Shown: positions 35,426 to 44,830 of the stretch, piece by piece
How positions within the stretch are numbered: position 1 is the stretch's first letter
Layout of the letters: each line of letters starts with the position of its first letter
Assembly: GCA_016707075.1 (NCBI GenBank)
Contig: JADJII010000009.1
Coordinates: forward strand, 171,372-235,371
Origin: Egaibacter danicus
GTDB lineage: Bacteria; Pseudomonadota; Gammaproteobacteria; Burkholderiales; Burkholderiaceae_C
Length of the DNA stretch: 64,000 nucleotides
Direction: 5' to 3'
Position numbers and translations under genes: made by a program
Notes under the pieces: generated by a model
Seen by the model: the letters and a program-made list of their open reading frames with translations, nothing else
Databases searched by the model: none
Told to the model about the DNA's origin: nothing

Positions 35426-37150
35426 TTTTTGTAGTGCCTTGGCGGTGATGGCCGACAGCGTTCCCCGCGTGGTGATCACTTCGGGGTCCAGCGTTACCTC
35501 AATCAGCGTGCCCTCTGGGCGCGCCAAAGCGGCCAGCAACTCGGCTTCGAATTCGGCAGTGCGAGTGATGCGCACACCGGCATAACCGTAGGCCCGCGCG
35601 AGCGCCGCAAAGTCGGGGTTTTGCAACTTCGTGCCCACCACATGCTGCGGGTAGTCGCGTTCCTGGTGCATGCGGATCGTGCCGTACATGCCATTGTTGA
35701 GCAACAGGATGATGCTTTTCGCGCCATGCTGCACAGCAGTGGCCAGCTCCTGGCCGTTCATCAGAAAGTCGCCATCACCCGCAATGGTAAAGGCCGTTCG
35801 CCCGGTCAGGATGTTGGCGGCAATGCCGGCAGGCACGCCGTAGCCCATGGCCCCGTTGGTGCAAGCCAGTTGCGTCTTGAACCCTTTCACCAGGCCGTGG
35901 TGTTTGAAGAAACGGTGAATCCAGCTGGCGAAGTTGCCGGCGCCGTTGGTCAACACAGCGTCTGATGGCAAGTGTTTTTGCAGCATCCCGACGATGGCGG
36001 GCATGTCAGTATCTCCGGGCAAAGGCTGCGGCCGCATGTTGGCCAGGTAATCCGCATTGGCTTCCTGTGCCCACGCTTCCCACACCACGTTGACCGGTGC
36101 CGTCAGCACCTCCAGCGAGCGGGCTGCCGCATTCATGGTGGAATTGATCGCCAGGTCCGCCTGATACACCCGGTTAAGCTCTTCCGCGCTGGAATGAATG
36201 TGCACCAGTTTCTGTTTAGGCCGTGGCACTTCCAGCAGCGTATAGCCGCCACTGGTCATCTCCCCCAGGCGCGGGCCGATGGCGATGATCAGGTCGCTGC
36301 TCTTCACGCGCGCGGCAAGTTTGGGATTGATGCCAATACCCACGTCACCTGCATACAGCGGATGGTGGTTGTCAAACGTGTCCTGAAACCGGAACGCATT
36401 ACCCACTGGCAGTTTCCAGTTTTCTGCAAAGCGCTGCAGCGCCTGAGCTGCCTGCACGGTCCAGCCACCGCCTCCTGCAATAACCAGAGGCCGCTCTGAT
36501 TTCAGGAGCATCTCACGCAAGGTACGCAAGGCCCCAGGGTCACTCCAGGCCTCAACGGGTTCCAGTTTCGGCAAGGCTTGTGGCATCTCACCCGTGCTGG
36601 CGTGGGCATTCACCGTTTGCGCCAGCATGTCTTCTGGTAACACCAGCACTACAGGGCCGGGGCGCCCATTCATCGCGGTAGCAAAGGCGCGGGCCACATA
36701 TTCGGGATGCGCCTTGCGTCATCAATGCGCTCCACCCGTTTGGCCCATGCCTTTGGTGCTGGGGCCAAAGAAACTGCAGAAGTCAACTTCCTGAAACGCC
36801 TCACGGTCACGCGTTTCACTGGCCACATCGCCCACAAACAAGACCATGGGTGTGGAATCCTGATACGCGGTGTGCACGCCAATGGACGCATTGGTTGCGC
36901 CCGGCCCGCGGGTCACGAAACACACACCCGGCCGCCCGGTCAGCTTGCCATGAGCTTCAGCCATGAAGGCCGCCCCGCCCTCCTGCCGGTTGATCACAAA
37001 CGTGATCTGATCCTGCAGTGCATGGAACCCGTCCAGCACTGCCAGGTAGCTTTCCCCCGGTACGCCAAACGCGTGAGTAACGCCCTGGGCCACCAGACAT
37101 TCGACCAGCAAGTGGCCTGCGATTTTTTTTGAAGCGTCGGAATGAGTCAT
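35423..37150 (-). CDS. Acetolactate synthase-like ThDP-dependent enzyme, two compensating frameshifts
   Basis: A thiamine-diphosphate enzyme of the acetolactate synthase/benzoylformate decarboxylase superfamily (about 575 aa). The N-terminal domain has the catalytic Glu in NRQEGGAAFMAEAHGKLTG and continues to FFGPSTKGM. The C-terminal domain has the ThDP motif GDGDFLMNGQEL ... LLNNGMYG. In between, one extra G at about 36743-36747 and one missing G at about 36704-36708 shift the frame and restore it, with AKRVERIDDARRIP read in the middle frame. The reaction is unknown. It is encoded 40 nt after a Gfo/Idh/MocA oxidoreductase on the same strand. Confidence 0.85.
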
Positions 37151-37190
37151 ACCGGCTATTTTGCCCGGTCAGACCCAAGCCTGCGGCTGC

Positions 37191-38540
37191 TCAGACCAGT
37201 TGGGACAACTTCGTGGCGTCCGGTTTGATCGTCACCAGATCGCTGATATTGACCGGCAGATTGCTGCCAATCGACTGGACGGCAGCAATGCCGATGGCAA
37301 TCGATGCCGCACCCTGCTCGTGCCCGGCTGTGCGCCCCAGAGCGTCGGGCGGTGCCGGTGGCCCGTAAAAGTGTTCGTTGAGAATGACGTCGGCCCCGCC
37401 ATGCGCTGCCCGAATCTCGGGCATTTCCACTACGTAGCTGCTCTTGAAATGAGGGAACACCCGTATCCACTCGCCTTCTGCCTCCGCTCCGGGCTTTTCC
37501 TCAATTTTCCAGTTCTTGGGACTGACAGCCCGGTTCATGTGGGTCCCGATGAACTCGTGGTATTCAATTCGGCCACGGTCGCCATTGAAGGTAACGCGCA
37601 TGCCTTCGCGCGGGCTATAGCACACCAGCGAATAAGTCAGCACCTGTCCCGTGCGATAGCGGACGTTCAGCGACATCTGGTCTGGCACGGTAATGCCATC
37701 ACGGAACACGTTCTGGTCGCGCAGGTAGCCCGAGTCGGCCTCGCCAGCCAGATAGAGTTTGCGGAAAGACTCACTCTCCGTCAGGTCGAGGCAAAACGGG
37801 TCATCCTTGGCCTCGGGCGCACCGGTATAACGCGCGTAACGGGTCAGTTTTTCATCGCCCCGGTTGATCGCATTCTGTTTACCATAGAACACCAGGTCAC
37901 CGTAGGCAAATACCTGCTGCGGGATGGCGTCAAGCCACCAGTTCACCAGATCAAAATGGTGCGTGCTTTTGTGAACCAGCAGGGTGCCCGAATTTTCAAT
38001 GTGTGCATGCCAGCGGCGGAAGTAGTCAGCACCATGGTTGGTGTCCAGCAAATACTCAAGATTCACTGAGTGGATCTTGCCCACTACGCCACTCTCAATC
38101 AGCTCCTTGACCTTGGTTCGAAAGGGTGCCCAGCGGTAGTTGAAGGCGACACGCACCCGCCGCCCGGTCGCCTCGACCGCATCCAGAATGGCCTGGCACT
38201 TCACAGCGTCCGTGGTCATCGGTTTCTCGGTGATGACGTCACAACCAGCGTACAGCGCACGCACGATGTACTCATGGTGCGTGGAGTCTTTTGTGCAGAC
38301 AAATACTTCGTCGGGTTTTTGCTCGCGCAGCATGTCGTCAAACCGGTCTGGCGTGTAGGCAGGCACCGCGTGGTAGCCCAGATCACGTACCAGCAGTTCG
38401 TTGTAGTACGACATGCGGGCGGAGCTCAGGTCGCAAATGGCAACCAGCTCATTCTGGTCGCCGTAAGTGGTGACCAGGGGTTCAATGAAACTCAGGGCGC
38501 GTCCGCCGGTACCGACAAACGCATGGCGCTTTTTGCTCAT
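37191..38540 (-). CDS. Gfo/Idh/MocA-family oxidoreductase (first of four)
   Basis: A predicted NAD(P)-dependent sugar or polyol dehydrogenase (449 aa, longer than the usual 340-390). The N-terminal Rossmann fold starts HAFVGTGGRALSFIEPLV. The nucleotide/catalytic motif is CDVITEKPMTTD and the substrate-site segment includes NTNHGADYFRRWHAH-like residues (LLDTNHGADYFRRWH). The ATG at 38540 is chosen because the upstream 13 residues are not family-like. It is divergent from the TetR gene, with an operator-like inverted repeat between them. Confidence 0.87.
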   Translation of the reverse strand: MSKKRHAFVGTGGRALSFIEPLVTTYGDQNELVAICDLSSARMSYYNELLVRDLGYHAVPAYTPDRFDDMLREQKPDEVFVCTKDSTHHEYIVRALYAGCDVITEKPMTTDAVKCQAILDAVEATGRRVRVAFNYRWAPFRTKVKELIESGVVGKIHSVNLEYLLDTNHGADYFRRWHAHIENSGTLLVHKSTHHFDLVNWWLDAIPQQVFAYGDLVFYGKQNAINRGDEKLTRYARYTGAPEAKDDPFCLDLTESESFRKLYLAGEADSGYLRDQNVFRDGITVPDQMSLNVRYRTGQVLTYSLVCYSPREGMRVTFNGDRGRIEYHEFIGTHMNRAVSPKNWKIEEKPGAEAEGEWIRVFPHFKSSYVVEMPEIRAAHGGADVILNEHFYGPPAPPDALGRTAGHEQGAASIAIGIAAVQSIGSNLPVNISDLVTIKPDATKLSQLV

Positions 38541-38643
38541 GAATATTTCGTAGTAACTAAAGTGAAGGGGCAGATACACCTCCTGACCCGGCTACACAAA
38601 ACCGGCCCTGAAGGACACGTCTCAGGCAGAAATGATAATCTAT

Positions 38644-38659
38644 TTCACCAAATGGTGAA
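38644..38659. promoter_or_regulatory. Candidate TetR operator, site 1
   Basis: TTCACCAAATGGTGAA is a near-perfect palindrome between the divergent Gfo/Idh gene and the TetR gene. It matches 13 of 16 positions with TTCACCCAACGGTTAA at 39421, which lies on the other side of the TetR gene. The repetition supports a specific operator, probably for that TetR protein. Confidence 0.7.
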
Positions 38660-38724
38660 TAAAATTTGCTGATCGGGTCATCGTGCCCTACAGTCTCGTC
38701 CAGGAGAACACGAAGCAACGAAAC

Positions 38725-39378
38725 ATGACAAACCAGTCCAAAAAAACAGTGATTGAACCCCGCTCCAGAGACGCTGACCGTTCCCAGCTGGCTATTCTGG
38801 CCGCAGCCCGGGACGAATTCTCACGCTACGGACTGGCGGGCGCCAGAGTGGATCGCATCGCTGAAAACGCCAAGCTGAACAAACGCCTCATCTACTACTA
38901 CTTCACCAGTAAAGACGACCTTTTTCTGGCCGTTCTGGAGGGTACCTACGCAGACATCCGGCAGGCCGAGCAGCAGCTCCATCTCACAGAGCTCGCCCCG
39001 GCCCAAGCCATCCGGCGATTGACGGAATTCACCTGGGATTACTACATCGAACACCCCGAGTTCCTGACCCTGCTCAACAGCGAAAACCTGCACCAGGCCA
39101 GACATTTGATGCGATCCGAGCGCATCCGCGAAATGAATTCACCGCTCATCCAGACACTGGGAGAAATCCTGGAACGCGGTCGAAAGGAAGGCATCTTTCG
39201 TGGCGGCATTGACCCTGTGCAGCTGTACATTTCCATCGCCAGCCTGGCTTACTTTTATCTCTCCAATAACCACACCCTGTCCGCTGTCTTTGGACGCAAC
39301 CTGATGACGACCAAAGCACACAGCGAACGACTCTCGCACATATGCGACGTCATCCTAGGGTATGTACTGAGAGATTGA
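38725..39378 (+). CDS. TetR-family transcriptional regulator
   Basis: A 217-aa dimeric repressor type. The N-terminal helix-turn-helix is at about residues 17-65 (ILAAARDEFSRYGLAGARVD, NKRLIYYYFTSKDDLF). The C-terminal ligand domain is of the kind found in TetR proteins with a DUF1956-like region (IRRLTEFTWDYYIEHPEF). It stands between two matching 16-bp inverted repeats and two gene groups for sugar-like substrates, so it probably controls both. I chose the ATG at 38725 over a GTG at 38683. Confidence 0.9.
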   Translation: MTNQSKKTVIEPRSRDADRSQLAILAAARDEFSRYGLAGARVDRIAENAKLNKRLIYYYFTSKDDLFLAVLEGTYADIRQAEQQLHLTELAPAQAIRRLTEFTWDYYIEHPEFLTLLNSENLHQARHLMRSERIREMNSPLIQTLGEILERGRKEGIFRGGIDPVQLYISIASLAYFYLSNNHTLSAVFGRNLMTTKAHSERLSHICDVILGYVLRD

Positions 39379-39391
39379 CAGTCCAAATCGC

Positions 39392-39436
39392 TTTACAAGT
39401 GATTTGGAGGATTTCTATAATTCACCCAACGGTTAA
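39392..39436 (+). promoter_or_regulatory. Sigma-70 promoter with overlapping operator site 2
   Basis: A -35 TTTACA (39392-39397) and a consensus -10 TATAAT (39416-39421) are 18 bp apart, about 55 bp before the ABC binding-protein ATG. The inverted repeat TTCACCCAACGGTTAA (39421-39436) begins at the last base of the -10. Binding there would block RNA polymerase, which is the classic arrangement for repression. Confidence 0.75.
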
Positions 39437-39475
39437 TTAACTGTGCTTCCACCTACTTCACAGGAGTCAGCGATC

Positions 39476-40744
39476 ATGGGTACGTTCACACGTCGTCAAT
39501 TTGTTGCAGCAGCCGGCACCACGGCTGCATTCGGCCTCAGTTCATCGCTGAGCATTGCCCAAACCGCAGCCAAGCTGCGTTGCTTCTGGTGGGGCAACCC
39601 GGATCGGGACAAACGCACCAAAACACTGCTTGATACCTATGGCCAGAAAAACAACCTCCAAATTGCCGCCGAAACTGTTGGCTGGGGTGACTACTGGACC
39701 AAGCTGGCAACCCAGGTAGCGGGTGGCAATGCGCCTGACCTGATCCAGATGGACTACCGCTATCTGTTCGAGTACGCCCGCCGCAACACGTTGCTGCCAC
39801 TGGACAAGCTGTTGCCCCTCACAGATTTCACTGCGAACGATCGCAACGGCGGCAAGGTGGATGGCAAGCTCTACGGCGTCAACCTGGGCTCCAACTCCAA
39901 GGCCATGGTGTATGACACGGGTATGTTGGCCAAGGTGGGCGTCAAGGCGATTGACCCCAAATGGACGTGGGATGATTTCGGCCGGATCGCCGGGGAGATT
40001 TCCAAAATTGATCCAGGAAAATACTGGGGTGCCAGCGACAACAGTCGCTGGGAGCAAGGGTTCGAGCAATGGCTCAACCAGCAAGGCAAATCGCTTTACA
40101 ACCCGGATGGCCAGGCCGGCTTCTCTGCAGACGATGTAGCTGTCTGGTTCGCCATGTGGGACAAGCTGCGCAAGGCGGGCGCCATTCCGCCGGCAGACGT
40201 CGGAGCGACCAATACCGGTAAGGTCGAGCAGTATGAAGTCAGCCGTGGATTGGGCGCCATGAGCTTCGTCAACTCAAACCAGATCGTGGCTTTTCAGGCG
40301 CTGAACAAAAACAGCCTGGCCATCAGCCCATTCCCGCGCGACAAGGGTGGCTCCTCAGGTCACTACATCAAGCCTTCGCAAATGATGAGCATTTCCTCCA
40401 AGAGCAAGTCTCCTGAAGAAGCTGCAAAAGTCATCAACTACATGGTCAGCGTGTCCGAAGGCGTCAAGATTTTGGGAATCGAGCGCGGCGTGCCGTGTTC
40501 CGCGGCGGCGCGTGCAACCCTCGCACCCGATCTGGATGCATTGGGCAAGATGCAAATTGATTTCATTGCAGCGCTCAGCAAGACGGCTGTGCCTTTGCCA
40601 CCCCCGCCCCCCAAAGGTGCAGGCGAGGTCGACAACCTGATTCGTCGCGTTGCTGATGCAGTGGCATTTGGCAAGCTGTCCATCAAGGACGGTGCACAGC
40701 AGTTCCACTCCGAATCAATCCGGATTCTGGCCCGATCTGCCTGA
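39476..40744 (+). CDS. Sugar ABC transporter substrate-binding protein
   Basis: An extracytoplasmic solute-binding protein of family 1 (422 aa), the type that binds sugars or sugar alcohols. The N-terminus has a twin-arginine-like signal TRRQFVAAAGTTAAFGLSSS. The body shows VGWGDYWTKLATQVAGGNAP and GVNLGSNSKAMVYDTG. AGGAG precedes the ATG at 39476. It is first in the long plus-strand gene run and lies directly behind a TetR-controlled promoter. A proline-rich run (PLPPPPPKG) near residue 370 is unusual but in frame. Confidence 0.93.
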   Translation: MGTFTRRQFVAAAGTTAAFGLSSSLSIAQTAAKLRCFWWGNPDRDKRTKTLLDTYGQKNNLQIAAETVGWGDYWTKLATQVAGGNAPDLIQMDYRYLFEYARRNTLLPLDKLLPLTDFTANDRNGGKVDGKLYGVNLGSNSKAMVYDTGMLAKVGVKAIDPKWTWDDFGRIAGEISKIDPGKYWGASDNSRWEQGFEQWLNQQGKSLYNPDGQAGFSADDVAVWFAMWDKLRKAGAIPPADVGATNTGKVEQYEVSRGLGAMSFVNSNQIVAFQALNKNSLAISPFPRDKGGSSGHYIKPSQMMSISSKSKSPEEAAKVINYMVSVSEGVKILGIERGVPCSAAARATLAPDLDALGKMQIDFIAALSKTAVPLPPPPPKGAGEVDNLIRRVADAVAFGKLSIKDGAQQFHSESIRILARSA

Positions 40745-40814
40745 TCGGCCAAACAACCCTGTGAGGCGGCAGGCGGGCTGATTTTCCAGGCTGCCTGCGC
40801 ATCATCCAGTACAC

Positions 40815-40865
40815 GACACACCCCGGCTGCTCTGCGGAGCGGCCGGACGGGTGTCTCTTTTTCAA
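40815..40865 (+). terminator. Terminator-like hairpin between binding-protein and permease genes
   Basis: GACACACCCCGGC... pairs with ...GCCGGACGGGTGTC through GCTC/GAGC, with a few mismatches, and is followed by TCTTTTTC. It would lower read-through from the binding-protein gene to the permeases. A similar hairpin separates potF from potG. Confidence 0.55.
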
Positions 40866-40880
40866 AAAAAGGCGGAAAGC

Positions 40881-41822
40881 GTGTCCACCGTTGCGGAAAA
40901 AAACTCATCTGAGCGACAAAGCCGCTCAAATGCCGCCACCCGGCGGGATTTGATCGGGTACGCCTTCCTCACGCCATGGTTGATTGGTTTTTTCTGCTTC
41001 TCGCTCGGTCCGGTACTCGTATCACTCTACCTCTCCTTTACCAAATTTGATCTCTTGAGCCCTGCGGTGTGGGTTGGCACAGACAACTATGCCCGCATGT
41101 TTCTGGACGACCCACGTTTCTACCAATCCCTGAAAGTCACGTTTACCTACATGACATTCGAGGTTCCGTTGAAGCTGGCGTTCGCGCTGGCAGTAGCCAT
41201 GGTGCTGGACAAGGCCATCCGCGGTGGAGCTTTCTACCGTGCCCTCTTCTACATCCCCTCGCTGCTCGGGGGCTCAGTGGCAATTGCCGTGCTGTGGCGC
41301 CAGTTGTTTGAAGGAAATGGCACCGTCAACCAGATCCTGCTTTGGGCCTTTGGCTACAAAGGTGAGAGCTGGATTTCAAACCCTGAAACCGCCATCTACA
41401 CACTTGTACTGCTGGCGGTCTGGCAATTCGGCTCTCCCATGATCATTTTTCTGGCCGGCCTGCGGCAGGTCCCTCAAGATCTATACGAGGCAGCCTCCAT
41501 GGACGGCGCGGGTGCTTTCCGCAAGTTCTACAAAATTACCCTGCCCATGTTGGCCCCGGTTATTTTCTTCAACATGGTGCTACAGATCATTGAAGGCTTC
41601 AAGGCTTTCACCCCGGCTTATGTGGTGTCCGGCGGGACCGGCGGCCCTATCGATTCAACCCTCTTTTATACGCTGTACCTTTACCAGGAAGCCTTTTCCT
41701 ACTTCCGCATGGGATACGCGTCTGCACTCGCGTGGATATTGCTGATCATCATTGGCTGCTTTACCGGCATCAGCTTCCTCACTTCCAAGTACTGGGTTTA
41801 CTATGAAGACGACCCCCGTTAA
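40881..41822 (+). CDS. Sugar ABC transporter permease (MalF type)
   Basis: First inner-membrane permease of the sugar importer (313 aa). Membrane segments include FLTPWLIGFFCFSLGPVLVS and LAWILLIIIGCFTGISFLTS. The EAA loop is DLYEAASMDGAGAFRKFYKI. I prefer the GTG at 40881, behind GGCGGAA, since the upstream in-frame GTG at 40851 lies inside the terminator hairpin. It overlaps the next permease. Confidence 0.92.
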   Translation: MSTVAEKNSSERQSRSNAATRRDLIGYAFLTPWLIGFFCFSLGPVLVSLYLSFTKFDLLSPAVWVGTDNYARMFLDDPRFYQSLKVTFTYMTFEVPLKLAFALAVAMVLDKAIRGGAFYRALFYIPSLLGGSVAIAVLWRQLFEGNGTVNQILLWAFGYKGESWISNPETAIYTLVLLAVWQFGSPMIIFLAGLRQVPQDLYEAASMDGAGAFRKFYKITLPMLAPVIFFNMVLQIIEGFKAFTPAYVVSGGTGGPIDSTLFYTLYLYQEAFSYFRMGYASALAWILLIIIGCFTGISFLTSKYWVYYEDDPR

Positions 41823-42702
41823 TCAGGCAGCATCCATGGAAAAAAATACCAAGACGGGTCCAGGCCTTTTCAACCTGTTGATGGGGACCGTATTGCGTCA
41901 CGGCCTGCTGATCGGGGCTTCGTTCCTGATGCTTTATCCGCTGTTGTGGATGGCCGCTTCATCATTCAAGCCTGAGTCGATCATCTTCACGGATTTGTCG
42001 ATAATTCCACCTGCCTTTGATTTCGCCAACTACACGCTGGGCTGGAATGCACTCCAGCAGAGCTTCACGGTCTTTTTCAAGAATTCAATCTTCGTTGCGA
42101 TTCTGGTTGTCATTGGCAACGTCGTTTCCTGCTCCATCACCGCCTATGCTTTTGCCCGCCTCGAATTCAGGGGGCGTCGCGTCTGGTTTGTCGTGATGCT
42201 GGGAACGTTGATGCTGCCCTACCACGTGACGCTGATTCCGCAATACGTGCTGTTCCTGAATCTGGGCTGGATCGACACCTTTTTGCCGCTGATCGTGCCC
42301 AAGTTTCTGGCTGCTGATGCGTTCTTCATTTTTCTGATGGTGCAGTTTTTCCGAGGTATTCCACGTGAGCTGGATGAAGCTGCGGTACTGGATGGATGCA
42401 GCCCGTGGCGCATTTACTGGAAGATCATGATGCCGCTCTCGCTGCCGGTGCTGACAACCACGGCCATCTTCTCGTTCATATGGACCTGGAATGACTTTCT
42501 GGGCCCGCTGGTGTATCTGAACGATGCGTCCAACTACACGGTTCCATTGGCACTGCGTTCATTCATGGACTCAACCGGGCAATCTGCCTTCGGACAACTA
42601 TTCGCCATGTCGGTACTGGCGATCCTGCCGATTTTTCTCTTCTTTCTCTTCTTCCAGCGCCTGATCATTGAAGGTGTTGCCCACTCAGGAATGAAACGAT
42701 GA
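41803..42702 (+). CDS. Sugar ABC transporter permease (MalG type)
   Basis: Second permease (299 aa from the ATG at 41803; a start at 41836 is also possible). It shows the MalG-like LMLYPLLWMAASSFKPE, the EAA loop ELDEAAVLDGCSPWRIYWKI and a C-terminal membrane segment before IEGVAHSGMKR. It overlaps both neighbours by a few bases, which fits translational coupling. Confidence 0.92.
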   Translation: MKTTPVNQAASMEKNTKTGPGLFNLLMGTVLRHGLLIGASFLMLYPLLWMAASSFKPESIIFTDLSIIPPAFDFANYTLGWNALQQSFTVFFKNSIFVAILVVIGNVVSCSITAYAFARLEFRGRRVWFVVMLGTLMLPYHVTLIPQYVLFLNLGWIDTFLPLIVPKFLAADAFFIFLMVQFFRGIPRELDEAAVLDGCSPWRIYWKIMMPLSLPVLTTTAIFSFIWTWNDFLGPLVYLNDASNYTVPLALRSFMDSTGQSAFGQLFAMSVLAILPIFLFFLFFQRLIIEGVAHSGMKR

Positions 42703-43730
42703 CCGCTGCTTCCAGGCCCCCAATCCGCTTCGCAGCGATTGGGTTAAACCACAACCACATCTATGGCCAGACCCGCGCCATGCTGAATGCCGGTGCCGAA
42801 CTAGTCTCCGTTTTTGCCGAAGAGGATGACCTCGCCGCTGACTACATCAAGGCCTTTCCACAGGCTCGCCGGGTACTGGACAAACGCGCCATACTCGAAG
42901 ACAACAGCATTCAGCTGGTGGTCAGTGCCACCATTCCTGATGTCAGGGCGGCAACAGCGATTGAAGTCATGCGTCATGGCAAGGATGTCATGGTTGACAA
43001 GCCCGGCGTGATCACGCTGGACGAACTGGCTGAAGTGCGCAAGGTGCAGCGTGAGACAGGTCGCATCTTCTCTGTTTGCTTCTCGGAGCGTTTCGAAAAC
43101 CGCGCTACCGAAAAAGCCAGCCAGTTGGTGGCGGCAGGTGCCATTGGCAAAGTCGTCCAGACGGTAGGGCTGGGACCGCATGCACTGCGCAACAACCCTC
43201 GCCCGGACTGGTTCTTCCAGCGAAAACGTTATGGCGGCATCCTGTGCGACATCGCTGCGCATCAATGCGACCAGTTTCTGCATTTCACGGGTTCGACCAG
43301 CGCTGAAGTCGTTGCTTCCCACATCGGTAACTTCGGCAACCCTGACGCACCCGAACTGGAAGACTTTGGCGAGGTGCTATTGCGTGGGAATGGTGGTACC
43401 GGTTTCATCCGCGTGGACTGGTTCACACCCAAGGGGCTCGGCACCTGGGGGGACGGCCGTCTGACCATTCTGGGGACCGATGGCTACATCGAGTTGCGCA
43501 AATACATTGACATCGGCGGACGCCCTGGCGGCGACCACCTGTTTCTGGTGGATGGCAAAAACCTCCAGCACATCGACTGCCAGACGGAAGAGTTGCCTTA
43601 CGGGCCACGCCTCATACAGGACATTTTGAATCGCACGGAAACAGCCATGTCACAACAACATTGTTTTCTGGCCACGGAGCTCGCATTGAAAGCAGAAGCC
43701 ATGGCTGTTCGTTTGGGAGGTTTGAAATGA
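42699..43730 (+). CDS. Gfo/Idh/MocA-family oxidoreductase (second of four)
   Basis: A 343-aa predicted NAD(P)-dependent dehydrogenase. The Rossmann start is FAAIGLNHNHIYGQTRAML, the conserved motif KDVMVDKPGVITLDE, and the substrate-site His region GGILCDIAAHQCDQFLHF. The family oxidises or reduces ring carbons of sugars and inositols. Start and stop overlap its neighbours (ATGA junctions), so it belongs to the ABC-transporter operon. Confidence 0.92.
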   Translation: MTAASRPPIRFAAIGLNHNHIYGQTRAMLNAGAELVSVFAEEDDLAADYIKAFPQARRVLDKRAILEDNSIQLVVSATIPDVRAATAIEVMRHGKDVMVDKPGVITLDELAEVRKVQRETGRIFSVCFSERFENRATEKASQLVAAGAIGKVVQTVGLGPHALRNNPRPDWFFQRKRYGGILCDIAAHQCDQFLHFTGSTSAEVVASHIGNFGNPDAPELEDFGEVLLRGNGGTGFIRVDWFTPKGLGTWGDGRLTILGTDGYIELRKYIDIGGRPGGDHLFLVDGKNLQHIDCQTEELPYGPRLIQDILNRTETAMSQQHCFLATELALKAEAMAVRLGGLK

Positions 43731-44830
43731 CACGGAAACTACGCGTTGCCGTTGTAGGTTTGGGTGTTGGCAAAGGCCATCTGGAGTCTTACGCAAAAAT
43801 CCCTGATCACTTTGAAGTCAAGGCAGTCTGCGATCTGGATGCTGCCAAGGCTAAAGCTGTTGCCGAGCAATTCGGCATAGCCCGACACACCACGCAGCTC
43901 AGCGAATTGCTGGCAAGCAATGAGCTGGACATCATCGATATCTGCACGCCGCCCAATACACACCGGGCACTGATCGAACAGGTTCTGGCTGCGGGCCTGC
44001 ACGTGATCTGCGAAAAACCGCTGGTAGGCTCACTGACGGACGCAGACGCCATCGCAGCAGCACAGAAATCTGCCAAAGGTACGCTCTTCCCCATTTTTCA
44101 GTACCGCTTTGGCAATGGTCTGCAAAGGCTCAAACACCTGCAGGCCAAGGGCTTCGCCAGCAAAGCACTGGTCACCACCATGGAAACCCACTGGCGCCGC
44201 GATGCCGACTATTACGCGATTCAGTGGCGCGGCAAGTGGGCAACCGAAATGGGCGGTTGCTGCCTCACCCATGCTTCACATTCGCACGACATCCTGTCTT
44301 ATGTGTTGGGGCCTGTGAAAAACGTCTACGCCCGGCTGGCAACCCGTGTGAATGACGTGGAGGTGGAAGACTGCGCTGCCATTGCCGTGGAGATGGAAAA
44401 CGGATCGGTCGCCACGCTGTCGGTTACCTTGGGCGCTGCCGAAGAAATGTCCCGTCTGCGTTTCGTGTTTTCTGACCTGACCGTCGAAAGTGCCAGCCCG
44501 GAACCCTACCGCCCCGGTAAAGAGCCGTGGCACTTCAAAGGCAAGACACCGGAAATTGACGCTGCCATTCAGAGCGCCCTCGCTGATTTTGAGCCGACGC
44601 TGGAGTCTTTTGAGGGCCAGTTCATTCGTCTGCACGCCACCATCACCGGCGGCGCTCCGATCCCCGTCACCCTGGCGGATGCCCGTGCTTCGCTGGAACT
44701 CATCACCGCGATTTACCATTCCGGCGAAACCGGTGTGGCGGTCACGCTCCCAATACCCAAAGATCACCCCAAATACAGCAGCTGGGTGCCTGCCAAAGGT
44801 GGTTTTCCGAAAGCAATCCATCATGGCTGA
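43727..44830 (+). CDS. Gfo/Idh/MocA-family oxidoreductase (third of four)
   Basis: A 367-aa predicted dehydrogenase distinct from the preceding one. It has RVAVVGLGVGKGHLESYAKI, the nucleotide-site motif GLHVICEKPLVGSLTDADAI and the conserved His region CCLTHASHSHDILSYVLG. The ATG at 43727 overlaps the upstream stop. Two adjacent, different members suggest two redox steps, or a dehydrogenase and a reductase, on the same imported molecule. Confidence 0.92.
   Translation: MTRKLRVAVVGLGVGKGHLESYAKIPDHFEVKAVCDLDAAKAKAVAEQFGIARHTTQLSELLASNELDIIDICTPPNTHRALIEQVLAAGLHVICEKPLVGSLTDADAIAAAQKSAKGTLFPIFQYRFGNGLQRLKHLQAKGFASKALVTTMETHWRRDADYYAIQWRGKWATEMGGCCLTHASHSHDILSYVLGPVKNVYARLATRVNDVEVEDCAAIAVEMENGSVATLSVTLGAAEEMSRLRFVFSDLTVESASPEPYRPGKEPWHFKGKTPEIDAAIQSALADFEPTLESFEGQFIRLHATITGGAPIPVTLADARASLELITAIYHSGETGVAVTLPIPKDHPKYSSWVPAKGGFPKAIHHG

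Noticed and set aside
40851..40880. GTG at 40851 as start of the MalF-type permease
   Set aside because: It lies inside a terminator-like hairpin. The in-frame GTG at 40881 has a better ribosome-binding site.
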